From: Propionibacteriaceae bacterium
GTDB lineage: Bacteria > Actinomycetota > Actinomycetes > Propionibacteriales > Propionibacteriaceae
Direction: 5' to 3'
Length of the DNA stretch: 7,516 nt
Assembly: GCA_020438595.1 (NCBI GenBank)
Contig: JAGQUI010000129.1
Span: 1 to 7,516 of the forward strand
Part shown: in pieces, positions 1 to 4,923 of the stretch
Position numbering within the stretch: position 1 is the stretch's first letter
Layout of the letters: every line of letters starts with the position of its first letter
The notes under the pieces: model-generated
The model's database searches: none
What the model saw: only the letters and a program-made list of their open reading frames with translations
What the model was told of the DNA's origin: nothing
Program-made: the position numbers and the translations under genes

Positions 1-1370
1 TCTTCGCCGCCACGGACGAGCAGCGCTTCGACACCCCGGACGCCCAGCTGCTGCAGCGGTTCGCCACCCACGCCGCGATCGCCATCGCGAACTCGCGGCT
101 GCACCAGGAGTCGTCCGAGCGGGCCAAGGCCGCCGCGGTGGCCTCCGAGCGCGAGCGGGCGATGCTGGAGGTGCACGACAGCATCGGCCGGGGCCTGGCC
201 AACGTCACCCTGCGGATCGCGGACGCCCACGCCGCCGTCAGCCGCGGCGACGACCCGCTGCCCGCCCTCACCCAGGCCCAGCAAGCCGCCCAGGAGACGA
301 TGAACGAGGGCCGCCGCGCGGTGTGGGGGCTTGGGCCGGCCGGAATGGCCGGACGCCCGCTGGCCGACAGCATCGGACTGGAGCTGGAGTGGGTGCAGGC
401 CACGTCCGACCTCGCCCCGACCTTCCGCGTGTTCGGAGACCCCCAGCCGCTGTCGAAGAACGTCGAGATGCAGGTGCTGCGGATCATCCAGGAGTCGCTC
501 ACCAACGTGGTGCAGCATGCCCGGGCGTCGATGGTGCGGGTGGGGCTCGTCTACGGCTCGGAGGGCATCGCGGTGATCGTCGAGGACGACGGCTGCGGTT
601 TCGATCCCGAGACGGCCGGCCAGAAGGGCGTGGGCCTGTCGGGTCTGGTGGCTCGGGCCGCCCAGGTCGGCGGCAAGGTGCGGATCGACTCCACGTCCGG
701 CTGGGGCACCCGGATCCGGGCCGACCTGCCGTTCCAGCCCGCCCTGAACGGCAACGCGGACGGTCCCCGGCTGCGCGTGGTCGTGGTGCACCCGCTGCCG
801 GCGATGCGCACCGGCCTCGTCCGGCTGCTCGACGCGGCCGAGCCCGGCGTCCAGGTGGTCGCCGAGGTGGCCGAGGTCGCTCCGGCCGTGGAGGCCGTCC
901 GGCTGCTGCGTCCGCACGTGGTCCTGGCCGGCACCCGCGTCCCCGGCGCGACCGGGACGGAGCTGGTCTCGGGGCTGCGGGCCGCCGCGCCCTCCGTCGG
1001 CGTGGTCGGTGTGATCGATCCGGGCACGCCCGAGGCGGAGCTGCGCGACTGGGCGTCCGCCGGCGTCCGCGGCTTCGTCCAGGCCGACGTGGACGCGACG
1101 ACGCTGGGTCGCGTGGTGGTCGGCGTCGCCCGCGGTGACGTGCTGGTGTTCGGCGAGGTGCTCGCGCAGCTCGGCGGCATGCCCGCGGTGGACGGAGAAC
1201 GGCTCACCGGGCGCGAACTCGAGGTGCGCCGGCTGCTCGAACAGGGGCTGGCCGACAAGCAGATCGCCACCCGCCTGGGCATCTCGGCCAAGACCGTCGA
1301 GAAGCACGTCAGCGCAATTCTGCGTAAGGGCGGCGTCCGCTCCCGCACCGAACTGCTCGCCCGCACCTGA
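1..1370 (+). CDS. GAF sensor histidine kinase fused to pseudo-receiver and LuxR-type DNA-binding domain (5'-truncated by window)
   Basis: The reading frame is open from base 3, so the gene begins upstream; the GTG at 138 is internal, not the start. Visible domains in order: the last helix of a GAF domain (about 3-120, with a FATHAAIAIANSRL segment); a HisKA_3 dimerisation helix with the phospho-acceptor histidine in EVHDSIGRGL (His codon 174-176); a HATPase_c domain with N box ESLTNVVQHA (about 495-524), G1 box DGCGF (588-602) and a GVGLSGL G2 box; a receiver-like domain (about 768-1172); and a GerE/LuxR helix-turn-helix (about 1200-1367, LTGRELEVRRLLEQGLADKQ). The receiver has lost its acidic pair (His-Pro instead), its phospho-acceptor Asp (Gly at 930-932), and the usual Thr and Lys, so it should not be phosphorylated by the normal chemistry. 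Kinase and regulator are normally separate NarL-family genes; here there is no stop between them. Probably a cytoplasmic one-protein sensor-regulator; the ligand is unknown. Domain calls are firm, the role is inferred. Confidence 0.9.
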   Translation, partial: FAATDEQRFDTPDAQLLQRFATHAAIAIANSRLHQESSERAKAAAVASERERAMLEVHDSIGRGLANVTLRIADAHAAVSRGDDPLPALTQAQQAAQETMNEGRRAVWGLGPAGMAGRPLADSIGLELEWVQATSDLAPTFRVFGDPQPLSKNVEMQVLRIIQESLTNVVQHARASMVRVGLVYGSEGIAVIVEDDGCGFDPETAGQKGVGLSGLVARAAQVGGKVRIDSTSGWGTRIRADLPFQPALNGNADGPRLRVVVVHPLPAMRTGLVRLLDAAEPGVQVVAEVAEVAPAVEAVRLLRPHVVLAGTRVPGATGTELVSGLRAAAPSVGVVGVIDPGTPEAELRDWASAGVRGFVQADVDATTLGRVVVGVARGDVLVFGEVLAQLGGMPAVDGERLTGRELEVRRLLEQGLADKQIATRLGISAKTVEKHVSAILRKGGVRSRTELLART

Positions 1371-1386
1371 CGTCCCCCATGTCGAT

Positions 1387-1405
1387 CCCCCAGACGGGCT
1401 GGGGG
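1387..1405. repeat. 7-bp perfect inverted repeat downstream of the kinase/LuxR gene
   Basis: CCCCCAG (1387-1393) and CTGGGGG (1399-1405) are perfect inverted copies around a 5-base loop (ACGGG). The hairpin begins 17 bases after the stop codon of the upstream gene. It could end transcription, but no T-run follows, so it is not a textbook intrinsic terminator. It equally could be a protein-binding palindrome. A further CCCCCA copy lies at 1374-1379. Confidence 0.55.
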
Positions 1406-1415
1406 GAAGACCCCA
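1400..1415. promoter_or_regulatory. Putative operator: TGGGG-N6-CCCCA inverted repeat abutting the -35 box
   Basis: TGGGG (1400-1404) and CCCCA (1411-1415) form a perfect 5-bp inverted repeat with a 6-base spacer, immediately upstream of the proposed -35 hexamer at 1416. It shares bases with the hairpin at 1387-1405, so as RNA the two structures would be mutually exclusive. Position and dyad symmetry fit a binding site for a dimeric regulator such as the LuxR-type protein encoded just upstream. The symmetry is visible; the binding is inferred. Confidence 0.35.
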
Positions 1416-1444
1416 TTGGTCGCGCCCGGGCCGCGACCTAGCGT
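1416..1444 (+). promoter_or_regulatory. Probable sigma-70-type promoter of the aldolase-cbbY-dhaLK operon
   Basis: TTGGTC (1416-1421) and TAGCGT (1439-1444) are separated by exactly 17 bases. The second fits the TANNNT -10 pattern common in actinobacteria. Transcription would start near 1451, giving a leader of about 20-25 bases that contains the purine-rich ribosome-binding site at 1465-1471. This is the only good promoter candidate in the 103-base gap before the operon. Confidence 0.5.
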
Positions 1445-1473
1445 GACTCTCGAACTCACCGTCGAGAGGAGAA

Positions 1474-2334
1474 ATGGTGGCCGTCCAGCCTCTGTCCGAA
1501 ATCCTCAAGCCGGCCTTCGAGCAGCGCTACGGAGTACCGGCCATCAACATCGTCAACGACCTGACCATGGAGAACGTCCTGGCCGGGGCTGTCGAGGCGA
1601 AGTCCCCGGTGATCCTGCAGACGTCGGTGAAGACGGTCCGGTCGATCGGGGTGGACGTGCTCTACGCGATGTGGACCTCGATGACGGCCGGGATCGAGGT
1701 CCCCTGCGCCCTGCACCTCGACCACTGCCCGGACCGCCAGGTGATCAGCGACTGCCTGGCCGCCGGCTGGAACTCCGTCCTGTTCGACGCGTCCCAGCTG
1801 CCGGTGGAGGAGAACCAGCGCCAGACCGTCGAAGTGGTCGCCGAGGCCCGCCGCCACGGCGCGGACGTCGAGGGCGAGATCGAGTCGATCACGGGCCAGG
1901 AGGACGGCGTCGGCTCCGACGAGGAGTCGAAGCGGCAGACCCTGGAGGTCTCGCTACGCTTCCTCGAGGCGACCGGCGTTGACGTCTTCGCCCCCGCCAT
2001 CGGCAACGCCCACGGCACCTACAAGCGGGCCCCCGTGCTGGACTTCCAGCGGGTCTCCGACATCGTCGCCGCGCACCCGGTGCCGATCGCCCTGCACGGC
2101 GGCAGCGGGCTGAGTGACGAGCAGTTCGCCGACTGCATCGCCCGGGGCTGCGCGAAGGTGAACATCTCGACCGCCCTGAAGGAGACCTTCATGCAGTCGA
2201 GCCTCGCCTTCCTCAAGGACGCCGAGGCGAGGAACAAGTGGGATCCGCCCTCGCTGTTCACCGCGGTCGGGGAGTCGGTCCGCGACATGACGAAGCACTT
2301 CGCGGGCATCTTCGGCAGCGCGGGGAAGGCCTGA
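1474..2334 (+). CDS. Class II ketose-bisphosphate aldolase family protein (KbaY/GatY-like size)
   Basis: 286 residues, one TIM-barrel domain, the length of short class II aldolases (KbaY/GatY type) rather than the longer FbaA type. Class II residues are in place: Asp83-His84 in HLDHC (proton donor and zinc ligand), Glu135 in VEGEIE, zinc ligands His180 in GNAHGTYK and His208 in LHGGSGL. The segment corresponding to FbaA NVDT reads NISTALK (230-236), nearer to the NVATELK of tagatose-type enzymes, so the substrate need not be fructose 1,6-bisphosphate. Expected reaction: reversible cleavage of a ketose phosphate to dihydroxyacetone phosphate and an aldehyde, in the cytoplasm. It is the first gene of a four-gene operon with a HAD phosphatase, DhaL and DhaK. 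Start: AGGAG at 1467-1471 is only 2 bases from ATG 1474, so GTG at 1477 (5-base spacing) may be the real start. Family firm; substrate open. Confidence 0.9.
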   Translation: MVAVQPLSEILKPAFEQRYGVPAINIVNDLTMENVLAGAVEAKSPVILQTSVKTVRSIGVDVLYAMWTSMTAGIEVPCALHLDHCPDRQVISDCLAAGWNSVLFDASQLPVEENQRQTVEVVAEARRHGADVEGEIESITGQEDGVGSDEESKRQTLEVSLRFLEATGVDVFAPAIGNAHGTYKRAPVLDFQRVSDIVAAHPVPIALHGGSGLSDEQFADCIARGCAKVNISTALKETFMQSSLAFLKDAEARNKWDPPSLFTAVGESVRDMTKHFAGIFGSAGKA

Positions 2335-2335
2335 C

Positions 2336-3088
2336 ATGCCCACCCTGATCTTCGACTGCGACGGCGTGCTCGCCGACACCGAGAAGGACGGCCACCTGCC
2401 CGCCTTCAACGCCACCTTCGCCGAATTCGGCCTGCCGATCCGCTGGGACGAGGCGACCTACGCGCAGAAGGTGAAGATCGGCGGCGGCAAGGAGCGGATC
2501 GCGTCCGACCTCGAGGACGCGGAGAGTTCGGGCGAGTTGGTCAAGCAGATGCACGCCCGCAAGACCCAGCACTTCACCCAGCGGGTGGCGGAAGGCCTGC
2601 TCCCTGGCCGTCCGGGCATCCACCGGCTGATCGCGGACGTGCTGGGCCGGGGCTGGACGGTGGCGGTGGCCTCCACGTCCGCGGAACCCTCGGTGCGGGC
2701 CGTGCTCGAACATGCCGTGGGTCCCGAGCTCGCCGCGCAGTGCCACGTCTACGCCGGCGACATCGTGCCGAGGAAGAAGCCGGCGCCCGACATCTACCAG
2801 AAGGTCCTGGACGACCTGCACCTCGATCCGGCCGACTGCCTGGTCGTGGAGGACTCCGACATCGGCGTCCGGGCGGCCACCGGCGCCGGCCTGACCACCG
2901 TCGTGACGGTGAGCACGTTCACCGTCGACGACGACTTCACCGGGGCGGCCCTCGTGCTGAGCCACCTCGGTGACCCCGACAACCCGACCACCGTGATCGC
3001 CACGCCGGCCGGCGTCCGTCCGGACGCGATGGTCACGGTGCCCGACCTCGAGCGCCTGCTCGCAACCAACCAGGAGGAGTCCAGATGA
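2336..3088 (+). CDS. CbbY-like HAD-superfamily sugar (bis)phosphate phosphatase
   Basis: 250 residues. HAD motif I is FDCDGVLADTE, with nucleophile Asp7 and acid/base Asp9; motif II lies in VASTS (111-115); motif III is the lysine pair 147-148 in VPRKKPAPDIY; motif IV is EDSDIG (Glu172, Asp173). The cap carries EKDGH (16-20) and GGGKER (49-54). As I recall, these are hallmarks of CbbY and its plant homologue, which dephosphorylate xylulose 1,5-bisphosphate, a RuBisCO inhibitor. The C-terminal tail also resembles the plant protein more than a generic phosphoglycolate phosphatase. No RuBisCO or Calvin-cycle gene is visible here, so the substrate is more likely a sugar bisphosphate made by the adjacent DhaK/aldolase system. 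It starts 1 base after the aldolase stop, with GGGGAAGG 6 bases upstream of ATG, and overlaps dhaL by 4 bases (ATGA), implying coupled translation. Family firm; substrate inferred. Confidence 0.88.
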   Translation: MPTLIFDCDGVLADTEKDGHLPAFNATFAEFGLPIRWDEATYAQKVKIGGGKERIASDLEDAESSGELVKQMHARKTQHFTQRVAEGLLPGRPGIHRLIADVLGRGWTVAVASTSAEPSVRAVLEHAVGPELAAQCHVYAGDIVPRKKPAPDIYQKVLDDLHLDPADCLVVEDSDIGVRAATGAGLTTVVTVSTFTVDDDFTGAALVLSHLGDPDNPTTVIATPAGVRPDAMVTVPDLERLLATNQEESR

Positions 3089-3720
3089 GCGGATCCATCA
3101 CCGACGTCGAGTTCGTGATGCGCAACCTCGCCGAGAACATCGTCGCCAACGAGACCTATTTCGGAGAGCTGGACGCCGTGGTCGGCGACGGCGACTTCGG
3201 GTACTCGCTGGCGCGCGGCTTCGAGATCGTCCTCGAGCAGTGGGACGACTTCGATCGCAGCGATCCGGGCGTGTTCCTGACCAAGATCGCAGCAGCGACG
3301 TCGGCCCGGATCGGCGGCACGTCCGGCCCGATCTGGGGGACGGCGATGCTGCGGGCGGGCGTGCAGTTGAAGGAGCACCCGCAGATCGAGGGCGCGGACG
3401 TGGTGCGTGCGCTGCGGGCGTCCATCGAGGGCATCAAGACCCGCGGCCAGGCCGACGTCGGCGACAAGACGCTGCTCGACTCGCTGGTGCCGGCCGTGGA
3501 CACCCTCGAGGCGGAGCTCGGCAGCGGCAAGGGCCCGAAGGAGGTCGTCGCCGCGATGGCCGCGAGCGCCGAGACGGCCGCGGAGAACACCAAGACGATG
3601 CAGGCCATGCGTGGCCGCGCGTCCTACACCGGCGAACGCAGCATCGGGTCGGTGGACGCCGGCGCGAAGGCGATCGCCGTCCTGCTGGCGTCCCTGGCCG
3701 ACGCCTGGCCGTCCCACTGA
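3085..3720 (+). CDS. dhaL: Dihydroxyacetone kinase subunit DhaL (nucleotide-binding subunit)
   Basis: 211 residues, the usual DhaL length. LDAVVGDGDFG places Asp30, Asp35 and Asp37 exactly where the Mg-nucleotide aspartates lie in E. coli DhaL. GGTSGPIWGTA (77-87), GDKTLLDSLVPA (126-137) and RGRASYTGERSIGSVDAGA (about 176-194) are family motifs around the nucleotide site. The usual GDGDHG is GDGDFG here (His to Phe), which marks a DhaL subfamily. DhaL passes phosphate to the substrate held by DhaK, either from ATP or from a DhaM phosphotransferase protein; no DhaM is in the window, so the donor is undetermined. It begins inside the phosphatase stop codon (ATGA overlap) with a perfect AGGAGG at 3072-3077, 7 bases upstream. 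Cytoplasmic. Confidence 0.92.
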   Translation: MSGSITDVEFVMRNLAENIVANETYFGELDAVVGDGDFGYSLARGFEIVLEQWDDFDRSDPGVFLTKIAAATSARIGGTSGPIWGTAMLRAGVQLKEHPQIEGADVVRALRASIEGIKTRGQADVGDKTLLDSLVPAVDTLEAELGSGKGPKEVVAAMAASAETAAENTKTMQAMRGRASYTGERSIGSVDAGAKAIAVLLASLADAWPSH

Positions 3721-3747
3721 CCACACCATCACCACAACCGGCAACCC

Positions 3748-3756
3748 AAGGAAGGG
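3748..3756 (+). promoter_or_regulatory. Ribosome-binding site fixing the dhaK start
   Basis: AAGGAAGGG lies 5-9 bases before ATG 3762. This sets the dhaK start there, although the frame stays open far upstream inside dhaL; homology to DhaK begins right after this ATG. Confidence 0.75.
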
Positions 3757-3761
3757 AAACC

Positions 3762-4757
3762 ATGAAGAAGTTCGTCAACGATCCGAAGCAGTTCGTGCCC
3801 GAGATGCTCAAGGGCATCGCGCTGGCCAACCCCGACACCATCAAGTACGTGCCGGAGTACAACCTGATCATGCGGGCCGACGCCCCGAACAACGACAAGG
3901 TCAGCATCGTGCAGGGCTCGGGCTCGGGTCATGAGCCGGCGCACGTGATGGTGGTCGGCCCCGGCATGCTGGACGCGGCCTGCCCCGGTGACGTGTTCGC
4001 CGCTCCCCCGAGCGACTACGTCTACCAGACCGCGAAGCTGGTCGCGTCCGACAAGGGCGTCCTGCTGCTGGTGAACAACTACACCGGCGACCGGATGGCG
4101 TTCGAGATGGCGCAGGAGCTGGCCGATGCCGAGGGCATCAAGGTCGACACCCTGTTCATCAACGACGACGTGGCCGTGCAGGACTCCACCTGGACGGTGG
4201 GCCGCCGCGGTGTGGCCGGCAACTTCTTCGTGATGAAGGCCGTCGGCGCGAAGTCCGAGCAGGGCGCGTCCCTGGAGGAGGTCAAGGCGATCGGCGAGAA
4301 GGTGAACTCGGTGACCCGCACGATGGGCATCGCGCTCACCGCGTGCACCCCGCCGGCCAAGGGCAGCCCGCTGTTCGAACTGGCCGAGGACGAGATGGAG
4401 GTCGGCGTGGGCATCCACGGCGAGCCCGGACGCCGCCGCGCGAAGCTGGTCAGCGCCGACGAGATCGTCGACGAGCTGCTCAACGCGGTCGTGAGCGACC
4501 TGCCGTACACCTCCGGCGACCGGGTCGCGCTGATGATCAACGGTCTCGGCGGTACCCCGATCAGCGAGCTCTACCTGCTCTACGGCATCGCCGCGCAGAA
4601 GCTGGCCGACCAGGGCATCACAGTCGCGAAGAGCTACGTCGGCGAGTACTGCACGAGCCTCGAGATGGCAGGCGCCTCGCTCACCCTGGTCAAGCTGGAC
4701 GACGAGATCGAGGCCCTCCTCGACGCCCCTGCGTCCATCGTGAACCGCATCTTCTGA
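3762..4757 (+). CDS. dhaK: Dihydroxyacetone kinase subunit DhaK (ketose-binding subunit)
   Basis: 331 residues, typical of a stand-alone DhaK subunit and much shorter than single-chain ATP-dependent Dha kinases. All three hallmark residues are present: His57 in GSGSGHEPAH, Asp110 in NNYTGDRM, and His219 in GVGIHGEPG, the histidine that binds the ketose carbonyl covalently (E. coli His56, Asp109, His218). The C-terminus has the family EYCTSLEMAGASLTLVKLDDE stretch and ends in an unusual ASIVNRIF tail. Residues 74-88 (CPGDVFAAPPSDYVY) differ from the CGDVFTSP form I remember for classic DhaK, so the ketose pocket may differ. It should form a complex with DhaL and phosphorylate dihydroxyacetone or a related C3-C5 ketose in the cytoplasm. 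It is the last gene of the operon, 41 bases after dhaL, with its own ribosome-binding site. Family firm; substrate not settled. Confidence 0.92.
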   Translation: MKKFVNDPKQFVPEMLKGIALANPDTIKYVPEYNLIMRADAPNNDKVSIVQGSGSGHEPAHVMVVGPGMLDAACPGDVFAAPPSDYVYQTAKLVASDKGVLLLVNNYTGDRMAFEMAQELADAEGIKVDTLFINDDVAVQDSTWTVGRRGVAGNFFVMKAVGAKSEQGASLEEVKAIGEKVNSVTRTMGIALTACTPPAKGSPLFELAEDEMEVGVGIHGEPGRRRAKLVSADEIVDELLNAVVSDLPYTSGDRVALMINGLGGTPISELYLLYGIAAQKLADQGITVAKSYVGEYCTSLEMAGASLTLVKLDDEIEALLDAPASIVNRIF

Positions 4758-4798
4758 TCCTCGCGGTTCGTACCTCCCCGGACCCCCGTCCACCCAGC

Positions 4799-4833
4799 CG
4801 GACCGAGTTGGGGACGGTTCCTTTCTCAGTCCA
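4799..4833 (-). repeat. Palindromic repeat copy A (inverted, diverged)
   Basis: Left arm CGGACCGAGT (4799-4808), a 15-base centre containing GGGGACGGTTCC, and right arm TCTCAGTCCA (4824-4833). The right arm has decayed, so the arms pair at only 7 of 10 positions, one of the mismatches being a G:U-type change. TTCTCAG occurs at 4823-4829 and again at 4834-4840, suggesting a small local duplication. Confidence 0.75.
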
Positions 4834-4841
4834 TTCTCAGG

Positions 4842-4876
4842 TGGACCGAGTGAGGAACCGTCCCCCACTCGGTCCA
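4842..4876 (+). repeat. Palindromic repeat copy B (perfect arms)
   Basis: TGGACCGAGT (4842-4851) and ACTCGGTCCA (4867-4876) are perfect 10-base inverted arms around a 15-base asymmetric centre containing GGAACCGTCCCC. The asymmetric centre gives the element an orientation, shared with copy C and opposite to copy A. Confidence 0.85.
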
Positions 4877-4886
4877 TCCCGCGAAG

Positions 4887-4920
4887 TGGACCGAGTAAGG
4901 AACCGTCCCCAACTCGGTCC
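4887..4920 (+). repeat. Palindromic repeat copy C
   Basis: The TGGACCGAGT arm (4887-4896) pairs with ACTCGGTCC (4912-4920) over 9 bases, around a 15-base centre again containing GGAACCGTCCCC. It begins 45 bases after copy B in the same orientation and is nearly identical to it. Confidence 0.85.
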
Positions 4921-4923
4921 GGG

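Larger units (their letters stand above)
4758..4923. repeat. Convergent intergenic cluster of three 35-bp palindromic repeats
   Basis: This 166-base gap lies between the stops of dhaK (+) and the peptidase (-). Its first 41 bases show nothing I recognise; the rest is three copies (A 4799-4833, B 4842-4876, C 4887-4920/4921) separated by 8 and 10 bases. Copy A is inverted: 4800-4821 is an exact 22-base reverse complement of 4899-4920 and matches 4854-4875 at 21 of 22. A:B or A:C pairing gives a long hairpin that could end transcription from both sides. Copy C ends 3 bases from the peptidase stop. Confidence 0.85.

Noticed and set aside
138..140. GTG at 138 as start of the kinase/LuxR gene
   Set aside because: The frame stays open to the window edge and upstream codons encode a recognisable GAF C-terminal helix, so the real start is outside the window.
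740..780. Frameshift or sequencing error joining separate kinase and regulator genes
   Set aside because: No frame change occurs at the junction; both halves and the short linker (ALNGNADGP) are in one frame with normal codon bias. Only resequencing could exclude a lost stop codon.
551..1459. Long minus-strand open frame opposite the kinase/LuxR gene
   Set aside because: Low-complexity Arg/Ser/Thr/Pro-rich translation with no motif; it is a GC-driven shadow of the well-supported plus-strand gene.
1371..1473. Riboswitch or attenuator leader before the aldolase
   Set aside because: The predicted start of transcription near 1451 leaves only about 20-25 bases of leader, too short; the hairpins lie upstream of it.
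2794..3744. Long minus-strand open frame opposite the phosphatase and dhaL
   Set aside because: It spans two conserved genes in the other direction and has no recognisable domain; a shadow of high GC content.
3240..3761. Upstream extension of dhaK into dhaL
   Set aside because: The extended N-terminus is an out-of-frame reading of dhaL; a good ribosome-binding site and the DhaK homology both begin at 3762.
3729..4877. Minus-strand open frame opposite dhaK
   Set aside because: His/Arg/Asp/Leu-rich shadow translation with no family resemblance, while the plus strand is an intact DhaK.
4799..4920. CRISPR-like array (three 35-bp repeats)
   Set aside because: The intervals are only 8 and 10 bases, one unit is inverted, the units are palindromic over their length, and no cas gene is nearby.
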